A stretch of 64,000 bases of DNA from Tupaia tana (Eukaryota > Chordata > Mammalia > Scandentia > Tupaiidae), in the NCBI GenBank assembly GCA_026018925.1, contig JAKSZU010000008.1, positions 12,379,626-12,443,625 on the forward strand. Reading direction: 5' to 3'. The notes beneath the pieces are model-generated. The model had not been told where the DNA came from and searched no databases. It saw only the letters and a list, made by a program, of their open reading frames with translations. Positions within the stretch are counted from its first letter, which is position 1. The number at the start of each line of letters is the position of its first letter. Below, piece by piece: positions 20,575-32,392 of the stretch. The translations under genes were made by a program, and so were the position numbers.

Positions 20575-21490
20575 AAGATAGGCATTAGCATTCTTAACAA
20601 ATTTTAACAAATCAAATTAATCAGTACAAGACAAAGCAATTGAGATTTTTCTTGGGAATGCAAGATTGCTTCAAGTTTTAAAAATCAATATATATACTTT
20701 GCCATATCAAAAACACAAAAAGAAAAAACTATTTTCATTTCAGTAAATTAAGAGAAGGCATTTGAGAAAATTTGATATATATTTATGTTAGAAACTTAGT
20801 AAATTAGGATAAAAAATAACTTCCTCAACTTGATAAAAATGCAGCTATAGAAATCCTATAAAAATGAAATGTTTTATAATGCTTTAATTCTATGTATATT
20901 TATGTGTGTAATATATTAAATTTAATATATTTTATTTAAATTTAGATATATTTTCAATTATTTTACTTTTGACGACATTGTAAATAATGTTTTTTTGTTT
21001 TACCATTAAGTAGAATAGCAGTTGTAGGTTTTCTATACCTGTGTTTTTTGAAATTGGCATGATAAATACATATCTGAATTTTTATGTTTATTTCAGCATA
21101 GGAGCCTATGTATTTATCAATTAATGAACAGGTTAAAAAATGATGTACATGTACTTAATGAGAGGCTATATGATCTTAAAAAGAAGGAAATTCTGTCATT
21201 TGTGACAATATGGACAGACATTACACTGAGTGAAATAAGCCAGGTACAGAAAGATAAATACTGTATATTTCATTTACATGGGGACTCTTAAAATGCTGAT
21301 CTTACAGAAATAGAATAAAGATTACAGAAGGTGGGGGTGGTGGGGAGAGGAAAGAGAAATAAAGATGGGGAAAGAGAAGATATAGACCAAAGAATACAAA
21401 GTTTTGGTTAGACTGCAGGATTAAGTTTTAGTAATCTGCTGCATTGCATGGTGCCCAGTTAATAATAATATAGCATATACATTTTTTCTT

Positions 21491-22430
21491 TTTTTCCCTT
21501 TTGTCTTTATTTATTTTCTTTTTTTCCATTTATTTACTTATTTTTACATTTTTCCATATTTACTTTACATATCAAAAAATTTTTGCTCATACTCCATAGT
21601 TCTTGACACTTAATAAAGAACTTGCAAAATTTCAGAATACTGAATTTTAAAGATAATGTTCAAAATATTTCTTACAGTTTTGTATAATTTTGTTTGTGAC
21701 TCTATAACAACAGAGACAGTATGGTTTTAAATATTTTTGTGAAAATAATTACATGTCAACTACTCAAATGTTGAAAAGCAAATGCCCGGTATACTAGTCA
21801 CACATAAACCTTCTCAGTTCAGCCCTGCCTACCAAATATTCTGTGGTATACCATGTGCTAGCAAAGATCAGTCTCTTTTTCTTCCTTCAAAGTCTTTCTC
21901 AAGATAATCCTCTGGTGTGGTTGCTCTTTTGCAATCTCTACTGATTACAATGCTGGGCTGGAAAAGTCCAGGTTATTTTATGTTATAAATTCTTTCATAT
22001 ATCTTCTCTAATCCTCTCTGCCTGGCAGAACTATTTATGGTGCCAGACCACCCTTTAAGAGCTTCTGTTGGCTTACTTGAGATCCACCTTAGTTCCATAG
22101 TTTTCTGATTAATCTTCAGGTATGACATTCCAGTCAAAGCCCTGTCCAATAATGAGTATTTTGAATTTCTGATTCAATGCAACCAGCAATATTGAACTTC
22201 TGCAAATAACCCTTCTACCACAAAATAAGAATACTCCCAAATATTTTTCAATTCAAGAGGGGTCAGGAAGGAAGAAAAGTTTATGTTTCCACTTAAAGAA
22301 ACAAACAAGAAAAATATTTTAACAAATTGCTAACTATAAACAACTCAAAGAAAGTAAAATTTTTAAATTGGGGAAACAAAGCATAGTTAAAAAAAGAAAT
22401 CAGTAATACTTTACACAAAAGTCATAAAAT
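21491..22430. other. Unassigned AT-rich stretch
   Basis: T-rich low-complexity at 21490-21560, then ordinary AT-rich sequence. No gene, RNA or repeat recognised. Confidence 0.35.
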
Positions 22431-22459
22431 TCTATTTCGTGATTTCAGTCTTATGTTCA

Positions 22460-23640
22460 AACTCTCTTCTGTTGCATATGCAATGTTACTGTGGTCCAAT
22501 CTTTCCATTTAAATATTGGAAGTTAACATTCAACGTTATTATTGATATTTCTTGTTCCTAGCATTAAATTGTTGATTTTCTTGGTTGCCTTTTGTTCTCT
22601 TATTTCTGTATGTGTGTCTTTAGTTTTCCTGGTAGAACACTTCTTTCAGAACTTCTTGAAGAATGGGTCTGCTATTGGCAAATTCTTTCAGGTCTTGTTT
22701 ATCGAAGAATGCTTTTATCCTTTCTTTCCATATGAAAGATAATCTTGCTGGGTATAGTATTCTTGGTTGAAACTGTTTTTCACTTAACACTTTGAACATA
22801 TTTTCCCATTCTTTCCTTGCTCACATTGTTTCTGATGAGAGGTCTGAGGTTAACCTGATCAGATAATATTTATAAGTAACCTGACGTTTCTCTCTTGCCA
22901 ATTTTATTGTCTCGTCTTTGTAAATTTGGCCATTTTGGCTATGATGTACCTTGGAGAAGATCTTCTTGGGTTGATTTTATTAGGGATCCTTTGTATTTCT
23001 TGGGACTAAATATTTGAATGCCTCTCTAGATTTGGAAAGTTTTCTTCTAAGAGTTCATGGAGTAGATTATCAATGTCTTTATTAGTTTCCTCACCTGCTA
23101 GGACACTGATTATCTGAATGTTTGGGCACTTAATGCTGTCTAATATTTCTTGTATAGTATTCTCATTTTGGGGGGGTTAGTTTCACATTTTTTTTGGTTG
23201 TTTTTTCTAGGTCAGAAGTTTTGCCTTCAACATCCGAGATTCAATTTTCTGCATGGACTAATCTGCTTTTAATACTTTTGAAGGAGGTTTTGATTTCCTG
23301 AATGGCATCCTTCATCTCTAATAGCTCCATTTGATTCTTTTTTATGGTTTGTATTTCCTCTTTCAAATCATGAAAGAACTTCAGCACCCCCTGGAACTCA
23401 TTTTCTCTTTTCTCCTGCATCTTCTGGAGTTTACTATCTCTCAGCTCTTGTATCTCATTTAGTTTTGTCACTATATGTATTCTGAATTCTCTATCAGACA
23501 TTTCCATGAGTTCTGTACTGTCTGTGGATGATTAGGGATTGTTCTTTTTCCTTAGGGTAGAGATATTTTCTTGATTTGTCATGTTTCTTGTGCCTCTGCA
23601 GTTGTTTCTGGTCATTCTGTGACAATATATGTCCTCCACT
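22460..23640 (-). mobile_element. L1 fragment, antisense: 5'UTR end, ORF1, start of ORF2
   Basis: On the minus strand the coiled-coil part of ORF1 reads through residues such as SDREFRIHIVTKLNEI and KKNQMELLEMKD (coding strand 23507 to 23241), matching ORF1 of the intact L1 (SDKEFRLFVVTKLTEM). Left of it come the RRM/CTD region with frame breaks, and then the ORF2 start near 22500-22560. ORF1 is not intact. Confidence 0.85.
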
Positions 23641-23812
23641 TGTCTGAATATTTCGGGAGTCTAAGAGATGGAGTTTAGAGTATAGCTTCCCTGAACAGGC
23701 CAAGACACACCTCAGCTTTAAAATGGCTTCTTGTCTGAATATTTCACGAGTCTAGAAGATGGAGTTTAGAACATATCTTCCCTGAACATGCCAGGACACA
23801 CCTCCTATAGCA
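23640..23812 (-). repeat. Two 91-bp L1 5'UTR monomers
   Basis: The unit TTGTCTGAATATTTC...CTTCCCTGAAC...ACACACCTC occurs at 23640-23730 and again at 23731-23812 with few differences. It lies just upstream (on the minus strand) of the L1 ORF1, so it is best read as a tandem promoter monomer. Sequence and length differ from the 158-163 bp monomers of the intact L1. Confidence 0.75.
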
Positions 23813-24005
23813 TATATTTCAAAATTGGTACATGAATAGATTTTTAATATTCTACCACAAAAATGTAATAAGTTAGGGAAGTGATAGATATGATTATTAG
23901 CTTGTTTAAATCATTCTAAAATGTATATATAGATCAGAACATCACATGTACCTCCAAAATGTATACAATTATTATTTGTTAAATTATAACAAAAGATAGA
24001 ATTGA
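23813..24005 (+). mobile_element. L1M-type 3' end
   Basis: GTGATAGATATGATTATTAGC, AAATGTATATATAGATCAGAA CATCACATGTACC and ATACAATTATTATTTGTTAAA follow a common old L1 3' terminus. Confidence 0.5.
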
Positions 24006-24799
24006 GACTAAGAAGACTTGAGCATCAATGACATTGGCCATCTGCAGGGATATGAGGACTTCATCCTTTCTGGATTACATAAATAAAATGTTCACTTCAG
24101 TTTAAAGAAAACATTATTCATTTAAAAAACAGAACAAAATGTGTAGGACTTTTAAGTTAAAATTATGAAACATTGTGAAAAGAAATTTTAAAAGTTCTAA
24201 ATAATGAAGATATGTAGCTTGTTCAGACATTGAGTGAGTCAATATTGTTAACACATCTCTTCTCCAAAGAATGGTCTGTAAAGTCAATGTAATTTCAGTT
24301 AAAATCTCATCAGGACTTTTTGTAGGCAGTAAGCTGACACCAACATTTATAGGAAAATATATATAATAAATTTACATAAAATAGCCAAATGATCTTGAGA
24401 AAGAAGGAAATATTTGGAAAAGTATCAGTTTCAGATTTTGAAAGGTACTATAAACTTCTGTTAAGCAAGATAATGTAATAATAATATATGACTGATAAAT
24501 AGATTAAGAGAATAGATTCATTCTTACATAATCAACTGATTTCAACAAGGGACCAACTTAATATAATAGCAAAAGAAAACCCTTTTCAACAAACCATGAT
24601 AAAACTATAGGCTGAAATTAATTCAAAATGGATCCAAGATTTAAAAGCAAACCTAAAACTCTAAAGTTCATATAAAATAATAAGAAAATGTCTGCACAAC
24701 CTTGGTGTAGAATAAAATTTCTCAGGACCTGGAAAGTAGTCTCTAATAAAAAAAAAATGTGTTTCATCAAAAATTAAAAATTCAGTTCATCAAAGATAC

Positions 24800-25046
24800 T
24801 TTGAGGGGTCAGACTGCGGTGCAGCGGTGAAAAGTGGCACTCTGCAAATCTGACTCACATGAGAAGGTTCCAGATTCACATCCAGGGACCTCTCTGTTTA
24901 CACTGGGCATGTGTGTGACCGTGACCAGCAGCTGGCTGAGGCTGGGAGTGATCACAGCTTTGAGACCCTCTTGGGGCTGATACCTTTTTTATTTCTATCT
25001 CTCTCTGTTACTCCTGGAAGAAATAAACAAATAAACTTGAAAAAAA
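24800..25046 (+). mobile_element. SINE-C
   Basis: Head GGGGTCAGACTGCGGTGCAGCGG, core ACACTGGGCATGTGTGTG, GCTGGCTGAGGCTGGGAGTG, CT tract, tail AAATAAACAAATAAACTTG. Confidence 0.78.
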
Positions 25047-25200
25047 GTACCATCAAGGAAATGAACTGGCAAGCCACACCGGGAAAATATATGTATTTAT
25101 AATATAAGAGAAATAACATATAATTTTATATATCAAATATATAGTAAATATTTTTAAGTCCAGAAAATGTAAATGTAAAAAGTTCTTGCCACTCTGTAAT

Positions 25201-25243
25201 AAAAATAAATAAATAAATAAATAAATAAACAAACAAACAAACT
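25201..25243 (+). repeat. AAAT/AAAC simple repeat
   Basis: Runs of AAATAAAT then AAACAAAC within the old L1M. Confidence 0.9.
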
Positions 25244-25924
25244 ATTCACCAAATTAAGGGGGAAAGGTCTTGGCAAGACACTTTAAATGTAATGTATACA
25301 AAAGGCCAATAAGCACACAAAGAATTGTCCAGCATTGTTAGTCATATGAAAGCACAGATACAACTAACGTCCAAGATAATGACTAAAATCTTTTAAAACT
25401 TGAAAACCTCGAGTTCAACTACAAGTCAGTAAGATTATGGAGTAACCAGAAATCTCGTACTTTGTTGATGGCAAGATGAGCTGTCACGCCATTTTGGAAA
25501 AAAGGTTGGCAGTTTATTACAAAATTTAAAATTTCCTTATCCTACTGCCCCGATATTTCATTCCTAAATATTTAACCAAGAAAAGAAAAGATTTATCTCA
25601 AGATGATAAGAGCTCCAAACTGGATATGTTCCAAATGTTCCTTCACAGAAACATGGGTAAACGATTTGCAGTATATCACACAGTGTAATGCTACTTAATA
25701 ATAAAAAAGGAATAAACTAATGACAGATGGAAAACATGGATGAATCTCACAAAAAAAATTAGTAAAAGAAGCTACACACCAAAGAGTACCTACTGTATGA
25801 TTCTGTACAGATTCTGCTCATTCTTTCATAGAAAAATTTACAACAAGCAAAAGTCAACAATATTTAAAAATAGGAAAAGTATTACCTCTGGTAGGGAAAG
25901 ATGAACCTGGAAGTGGAAATACAG

Positions 25925-26196
25925 AGCTTTTTTTTTTTTTTTTTTTAGAAGTTTCGGCCATTGGGCATGTGTGCTCACCAGAGACAGAGAGAGAGAGACA
26001 GAAACAATGAGAGAGAAAGTGAGAAATCACTCCCCAGGGGATGGCCACAGCACAGTCACTTCTCCATTCTCCTGGGATCTTGGGTACACAGGCACACATG
26101 TTCAGTGTAATTTTCAAGCCACTAGATCCGGGACTCAAACCGTGGTCAACATGTGGGAGGTCAGTGACATAACCGCTACACCATCTGCTAGCCCCA
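25925..26196 (-). mobile_element. SINE-A, antisense, with TSD
   Basis: From a T run through GGCATGTGTGCTCACC and CCCCAGGGGATGG to ATCTGCTAGCCCCA. GAAATACAG duplicated at 25916-25924 and 26197-26205. Older copy with an eroded palindrome. Confidence 0.88.
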
Positions 26197-26349
26197 GAAA
26201 TACAGTACTTTTGGGAATAAAATTTTTTTCTGTTTTTGTATAGAGCATTATAGCAAAGAGCATGCATTTATCCAATTAATTTAATCAATTTGTACTTAAA
26301 ACATGTGTATATCATTATATATAAATTTTATGTAAAAAAAAACTTTAAG

Positions 26350-26850
26350 CAAATATTAAACTCCAGTTGTTAGGTTTGTTTTCCACATTGGTACTGTTGG
26401 CAATTTGAAAACTTCTTTCTGTTTATTATAGAAATGGGCAAATAAATAACTATATCAAAAATACTGGAAGTCAAGTTTCCTGCTGCTGAGAAGGTAGTTA
26501 CAAATGCAGAAAGCAAGGAGAATTTATTCTTTGATGTTTTATTGTTGTAGCAGCACTGAGTGTATCTGTATGAACTGGTACTCCAGACTATGTAAAACTT
26601 TGTTGAATCCTTCTCCTCCTTTCCCTTCTCCTCCTCCTTTCTCTCTTCCGTGTGTGTATGTAAATGCACACACATACACATGACTATTTTCATCGCTGTA
26701 TGTTCAGAAGGCCTATTAAAAATGTGACACTGAAACAATGAGCACATCTGATACCTAGAACTTGTTTGCTAAATACCGTTACCCAGCTAAAAATAGCTCG
26801 ATATTCTTATAGAGAAGTCTAGGACTGGCAGGCAAGCTACCAAAATTATT
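26350..26850. other. Unassigned stretch
   Basis: No known repeat or gene recognised apart from a short CACACATACACA patch near 26665. Confidence 0.3.
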
Positions 26851-26855
26851 GCAAG

Positions 26856-27172
26856 GAACTAGCAGATGGCGTAATGGTTCCATTGCAGGACTCGCATGTG
26901 ACCAACCACAGTTTGAGTCCCAGACTTGAAGGCTTGAAACTCATGCCGGTTGCGCGCGTGTGTGTGCCCAAAATCCTAAGAGGATGGAGAAGAAGAGATT
27001 GCAGTGTAGACAAGCCCCCTGAGAGTGATTTTTTCACGTTCTGTCTCTATGTCTCTCTCTCTCCATCTCCAACAATTGCATGGACCCTATAGCAAAAAAA
27101 AAAAAAAAAAAGAAAGAAAGAAAGAAAGAAAGAAAACAAGAAAAAATCTCTCTAATAAATAAATTTTAAAAA
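26856..27172 (+). mobile_element. SINE-A with long A-rich tail
   Basis: Head GGAACTAGCAGATGGCGTAATGG, body and tail CCCTATAGCAAAAAA followed by a 100-bp A-rich, AAAG-repeat tail. The duplication ATTGCAAG is at 26848-26855 and 27173-27180. Confidence 0.85.
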
Positions 27173-27189
27173 TTGCAAGACTTTGTGTC

Positions 27190-27521
27190 AGAAATTAGTG
27201 TGATGGTTAGTTTCACATGTTAACTGGATAAGATTGCATCCCTAGTTACTCAGTCAAATACTAAGTAGCTGTTTTGGTGAAGGTCTTGTATAAATGAGAT
27301 GAACATCCACAACCAGTTGACTGTAAGTAAAGGAGATAGCCTGGATAATTCGATCAGTTAAAACACCATAGGAGAAATTTATTCTCTGAGGAGGAAAAAC
27401 TGCCTTCACACTGAGCTTCAGCTCCTATGCAGAGTGTCTAGCCTCTCGAGTGCTTTACAGGTTTCTGATCTGCCTAGACAGCTCCATCATTATGTAAACC
27501 AAGTCTTTTTTTTTGGAGAGG

Positions 27522-27571
<50 letters not shown>

Positions 27572-27900
27572 ATAGGGCGTGTGTGCTCGCCAGACAGACA
27601 GAGACAGAGAGACAGAAAGCAAGAAATCACCCCCTGGGGGGATGGCCACGGCGCAATCCCTTCTCCTCCGTTCTCCTCTCGGGATCTTGGGCATGCACGC
27701 ACACGTGCCCGGCGTGAATTTTAAGCCACCGGGTCCACGACACGAACCACAGTCGGCTACGTGGAAGTCCAGCGACATAGCCATTACGCTAACTGCTGGT
27801 CCCAAAACGAAGTCTTTGCAATAAATCTCCTTACATCTATCTACCTATCTATCTACATACCTTCTGCTATTTCTGTTTTATTGCTAGAACTCCAATGGGT
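27190..27900 (+). mobile_element. ERVL-type LTR remnant, sense, interrupted
   Basis: Starts GTGTGATGGTTAGTTTCACATG, contains GTGAAGGTCTTGTATAAATG and GATAGCCTGGATAATTCGATC, and resumes after the SINE with TTTGCAATAAATCTCCTTAC. Forward copy of the repeat seen reversed at 9796-10690. Confidence 0.5.
27509..27804 (-). mobile_element. SINE-A, antisense, with expanded internal T run
   Basis: CpG-rich copy from GGAGAGGGTTTTTTC through GCTATAGGGCGTGTGTGC to TAACTGCTGGTCCC. About 34 T residues sit inside the tail motif (27533-27568). Duplication AAACCAAGTCTTT / AAACGAAGTCTTT at 27496-27508 and 27805-27817. Confidence 0.9.
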
Positions 27901-27904
27901 AAAA

Positions 27905-28745
27905 TAAGGGAGTAACAAATGATAACAACATATCAAAAAAACACAGAGGTTGGCTTGAAGAGGCTGTGTCTTACCCAATATGGAAATTTGGGGCATCCAA
28001 ATAAATTATGCATTGTAACTTATTGAAGGAAGTCAGACTCTGTGTTTCTATGCTGTCATAAATAAATAAATATGTGGGAAGGTTCCAAAGCTGTTTTTAC
28101 AGTAGAATGACAACTAGTAAGCTGGAAAGGACAGTCTAATCGAGAAAATCACTGATAGACACTAACACTAGGAAAAGGTTAGTGAGGAACAGGATAGTTA
28201 CAGTTTCCAAGTATCTTCTCGCAGGTTATTAATTACAGAAAAAATTGGTAACTTCATAGTGGAAGATCCCAGACCACATCATCTTAATTGAGGGATCAAA
28301 ATGACCATCATCGATATTGAGGCAGACCAAACCCACATACGTCCTGCTAGGATGCACTGAGAAGTCACTTACGGGGCGCCTGGCAATACACACAGCGAGA
28401 AGCTAATCACGAGGAAAGAGCCAAACCTGGAATGCGCAACATTCGAGGACGCCAACACCTGTTCTTCGAAAGTCAGTATCCATAGAGATCTTAAAAGAAT
28501 TCCCAAATAATAAAATCCTGGAAGATCATTTGGGGTGAAAGGAGAGTAAAGCAACATGGCAGCAAAGTACAACCTGCAATACTGGATTAGTCTGTGCACA
28601 AGAAAATAAAATCAGTTATAAAGGTCTGTATTGGAATGCCTGACAAAATGTGTAACTCAGCTAATAATAATGTATTAATGTTAAACATTTCAAAAAAATT
28701 GTACTGTAGTGAAGTAAGATAACGTCCCAGTTGTTAAAAAAATAT
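27905..28745 (+). mobile_element. Probable old repeat remnant, with 29026-29250
   Basis: From about 28060 onward AATTGTACTGTAGTGAAGTAAG and, past the SINE, GGTGAATCTGGATAAAGGG and AAGTTTGAAATTATTGC resemble the 3' part of an old L1-type repeat. The first part is unassigned. Confidence 0.4.
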
Positions 28746-29025
28746 GTCATGGGATCAGCAGTTGGTGTAATGGCTATGTCACTGGATTCCCATGTAGTCG
28801 ACCACGGTTCAAGTCCCGAGCCCAGTGGCTTAAACTCACACTATGCATGTGTGCATGTGTGCATGTGTGCATGTGTGCCCAAGAGCTCAAGAGGATTGTG
28901 CAGGAAAAGGTATTGCAGTGTAGCCATCCCCCATGGGGGGGTGATTTCTCACTTTCTGTCTCTCTGTCTCTCTCTGTCTTTCTGGCAAGCACATGCGCCC
29001 TATAGCCGAAACCTCTTCAAAGAAG
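28746..29025 (+). mobile_element. SINE-A with TSD
   Basis: Head GGGATCAGCAGTTGGTGTAATGG. A GTGCATGT tetrad is expanded in the CpG spacer (28842-28878). Palindrome CCCCCATGGGGGG, tail CCCTATAGCCGAAACCTC. AAAAAAATATG flanks it at about 28734-28745 and 29026-29036. Confidence 0.9.
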
Positions 29026-29254
29026 AAAAAAATATGCTTTGATGGATTTAGGAATAAAAAAGCTCACTGTCTTACCATCACTCTCAATTGACTCAGAAAG
29101 ATATGTATCTGTAAATAAATATTTAGTGGATAATGCTAAGTCAAATCAGACAAAATACAAACAGTGGTGAATCTGGATAAAGGGATAAAGGAATTCCTTA
29201 TTATTCTTACAACATGTCTAAAAGTTTGAAATTATTGCAAAAAAAAAAATTACC

Positions 29255-31299
29255 AGAAAAGCAAACAAAACATGAAAAGGAAACCTGCAGTGCCAAGATT
29301 ACATTTTACAGTAATAAGCATGTGAGTATAAAGAAAATAGAAAGAAGTGAAGTATTATTTCCATTGAAAAATCATCAGTAAACAAAACTAAAGGTCAATC
29401 ATTAAGACAAATGCACTTTTTAAATTTTTTTTACATTCTGCTCATTGCTATAGAAAGTTAACTAGAAGAGATGACCCAAATTTTGTTCCTGACTGTAAAA
29501 CTTTGGGGTTTTTTTTGGTTTTTTGGGTTTGTTTTTTTCATTTTTCTACTTTATTTTCCAGGCTCTCAAGTCTGCAAGTCTCCAAATCATTGGTTCCAAC
29601 TGAATCACTCTCCAAGCATGGTCTCAGAGTTAGAAAATTCTCCCTTTTTATAAACTGCAGGAGGAGACAATCGAGTGTTTATCGTGGCTAGATAGCAGAA
29701 TAGTCAACATGGGAAAGTGCTTTTTCAGCTGGTTCCCATGTTTTCTAGAATGTTCTTGGACATTGTAGCCTAAATAATTTTAGAAGGAATTTCCATCTAA
29801 AATCAGTAAGTAGATGGTTGGAGGCTTATTTTATTTGCAAGAAGACACTATAATTGGACTTTGAGAAAGGGAAAAAAGGCATGCTTCCATTGCTACGCTG
29901 TTGAATGGAGAGAAGGGGCATGGACTGAAACGTACGACGTGGGTTAAACTTTTCCCATTTGTAGAGACCTCTGTTGTGAAAATAATGGATTGTCTGTGAT
30001 TCTTGTTTACTTCTCACCCCAACTCTGGGTTATCTCATCCCAAATAATTTGTTTCTTCCCCAAAGCTGCAATTACTGAGATTACAAATAATGTGAAGCAT
30101 CACAGCTGGGCCTGGGCCTGGCATATTTCCAATACATAATCACCTGTCCTCTGCACTAATTCCTGCAATGATGAAGCCCCTTTGTTCATAGTAGGGTCTG
30201 ACAGCTCCATTGTTTAAAATGTCACCCATGAATAGAACAGGCGTGGGCTTGTCTGTACTCTGACCAGTTTCCTTGCGTATTTCCTGTGTCAGCGTCATTT
30301 ACGCCGCTGTACTGTGTATCTTATAAGGGATCATTTTTCCTGAAGCCTGGCATTGTCAATGAAAGACTGATGATATGTGAGACGGCTGCTTCAGTTAGGT
30401 ATAAACACAGCTCCAAACACGCCTTCTAGAAAACACTGGAAAGAGGATTAAATGTGCTCTAGACTAAAGGAGTAGACACAGAGTTGTTGCGGTTTCTTTT
30501 AAGGTAGAAGAGCCACGTTTAAATATAACAATAATAACATTTTTCTTTGTTTTGAGAAAACAAGCTTATGACTTAAACTGCAAAAAATGCCATTTAAAAA
30601 TATATGTGCAATATGCCTTCCATATATTACTGATAATGAGAGGAATCTTTTCCAAATCTTTCAGATCTTTTTCCCAAAACTTGAAGACAAGAACTAATTA
30701 AACGTGGCAAATCGTATGAAAGAATTAAGAGAGATACAAAGCCCATTGCAATGAAAAGAAAAATCCAAATATCTCCTCTAGATGACCTTGAAATATGGTA
30801 AACTACTACTGCCCTTATTCTGTTGTTTGCACTGAAAATTTTGTGTGATCCTAAAAAGCTCCATTGAGAAAAATTGGCACAGTCCTAATGTGACCCAAAT
30901 GGAGATGCCAGAAAGAATAAGGAAGGCTTTGTGTTAATGCTTAAGTTCCATCTCCCAACTATATCTTATTCAAATTCATGCATGCTTTGCTAATATCTTT
31001 CACCTGCCACTGTTTGCATTTGTGGTTGCAACTAGATTCCTCCAGCCCTTAATCAAATAACAGCCTCTTTCCGTCTCCGTAACCCACAGAGACTGTAATC
31101 ACATCTACACTCATTCCCAGGTCTAACGTTTGCCTAAAGTTTGATCACAGAACACAGCAACTGGCAGTGATTGTGCAGAATATTGTCTAAGAACACCTTC
31201 CCAAATCCATCTGGTTCACCAACTGCAAAGATAGATAAGGGGTGACAGATACATAGATAGATGATAGATAAATAGTAGATTGATCTATTGATAGACATA
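29255..31299. other. Long largely non-repetitive stretch
   Basis: About 2 kb with no SINE, LTR or L1 that I can recognise, which is the longest repeat-poor run in the window. There are T-rich runs at 29,505-29,545. There is no open frame above about 60 codons and no splice-bounded exon that I can support. It may hold conserved non-coding sequence. Confidence 0.4.
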
Positions 31300-31310
31300 A
31301 GATGGGTAGG

Positions 31311-31389
31311 GCCAGTAGGTGGTGTGGTGGTTAAGGTGCTGGACTTCCACATAGCTGACCATGGTTTGAATCCTGGACCTGGCGGCTTG

Positions 31390-31454
<65 letters not shown>

Positions 31455-31547
31455 TGTGTGTGCCTGATGAGTTCATGTGTCCTATAGCAAAAAACAAAAC
31501 AAAAAATTTAAGATAATAATAATAAATAAATAAATAAAAACAGAAAA
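31311..31547 (+). mobile_element. SINE-B/A intermediate with TSD
   Basis: B-type head GGCCAGTAGGTGGTGTGGTGG and GGCGGCTTGCCTTCTC junction, long (CT)n then (TG)n tract, but an A-type terminal motif TGTGTCCTATAGCAAAAAAC. AGATGGGTAGG / AGAAGGGTAGG at 31300-31310 and 31548-31558. Confidence 0.85.
31396..31461 (+). repeat. (TC)n(TG)n microsatellite
   Basis: Inside the SINE: about 20 TC units followed by about 12 TG units. Confidence 0.95.
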
Positions 31548-31567
31548 AGAAGGGTAGGTAGGTATTT

Positions 31568-31740
31568 ATTTTTAAAGAAATATAATTTTATTTAACTTTA
31601 TTTATTTATTTATTTATTTGACCAGAGAGGGAAATAGAGAGAGAAAGAGAGATAGCAAGACACCAGGTTTGGGACTTGAACCGTGATCAACCATGTGGGA
31701 GTCTAGTACCCTTAACCACCATGCCACCTGCCAGCCCCAT
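31568..31740 (-). mobile_element. SINE-B, antisense, with TSD
   Basis: Antisense B copy with an ATTT-repeat tail and head ending CCACCTGCCAGCCCC. GGTAGGTAGGTATTT at 31553-31567 and GGTAGGAAGGTATTT at 31741-31755. It landed on the downstream TSD of the SINE before it. Confidence 0.9.
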
Positions 31741-31755
31741 GGTAGGAAGGTATTT

Positions 31756-32379
31756 CTAACCTGTTTCCAAAGCTCTGGTACTTGTGATTCTTGGTTTAAG
31801 ACCTTCATTTGTTGCATTTTATCACAAAGTCCTAACCCTTCCTTTATGAACACTGAATAGTTTATCTCTCATGGACAGAAGAGCTGGAAAGACCAGTCAA
31901 AAACATATCAACACAACCAATAGGAGATAAAGGAGATGTACATTTCAAAAAATACATGATGTCCTTGGGTCAACGTCCTATTGTTCTAAGGAAGATATAT
32001 TTGAATTGAGATTTTTCCGGTAGTCTTATGAGGTTTACTCTGAAAATAGTTTAGACTTTGGGGAAAATATTTTAAGAGTGAGGGGTTCTAAATACAGTTT
32101 CATAATTCTACTTCTTGATTAGCACAATATAAAGCTGTTTGACCCTCATGCCAAGAAGCACATAAATGAATGGGTGTGGAGAGAGCCAGGCATGAAGCCC
32201 ATGCATTGTGTAGGGCTTGTCCTGTGCGAATATTCCCTTTTATCTCTTCTCCTGCACTAAATTCTAGTGCGCTGCCAATGGACAACTCCAGTGAGTACAG
32301 ATAAATTTTATCATTTGTAGAGACTGGGCAAATATGTAGAGAGCAGAACAAATTGGTACTTGGACTCTGCCATGTCTCT
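31756..32379. other. Unassigned stretch
   Basis: Unique-looking sequence, no gene or repeat recognised. Confidence 0.3.
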
Positions 32380-32392
32380 AAAAATAACAACA

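Larger units (their letters stand above)
19810..21490 (+). mobile_element. Old L1M fragments, sense
   Basis: 19,810-20,880 carries worn ORF2 text (TGGATTCACTGGTCAATTCTATC, CCAGTATTACCATAATAAGG-like, ATCTCTAATGAAGATAGACAT). 21,060-21,490 carries a typical L1M 3' end (GTGAAATAAGCCAGGTACAG, AAAGATAAATACTGTAT). Two SINE-B inserts split it. Confidence 0.55.
24200..26345 (+). mobile_element. Old L1M (ORF2 3' half to end), interrupted
   Basis: AGTCAATGTAATTTCAGTTAAA, ACTGATTTCAACAAGGGACC, CCAAGATTTAAAAGCAAACC, AAACATGGATGAATCTCAC and a terminal ACTTAAAACATGTGTATATC are an ancient L1 in sense orientation. No frame survives. Interrupted by SINE-C (24800) and SINE-A (25925). Confidence 0.65.
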
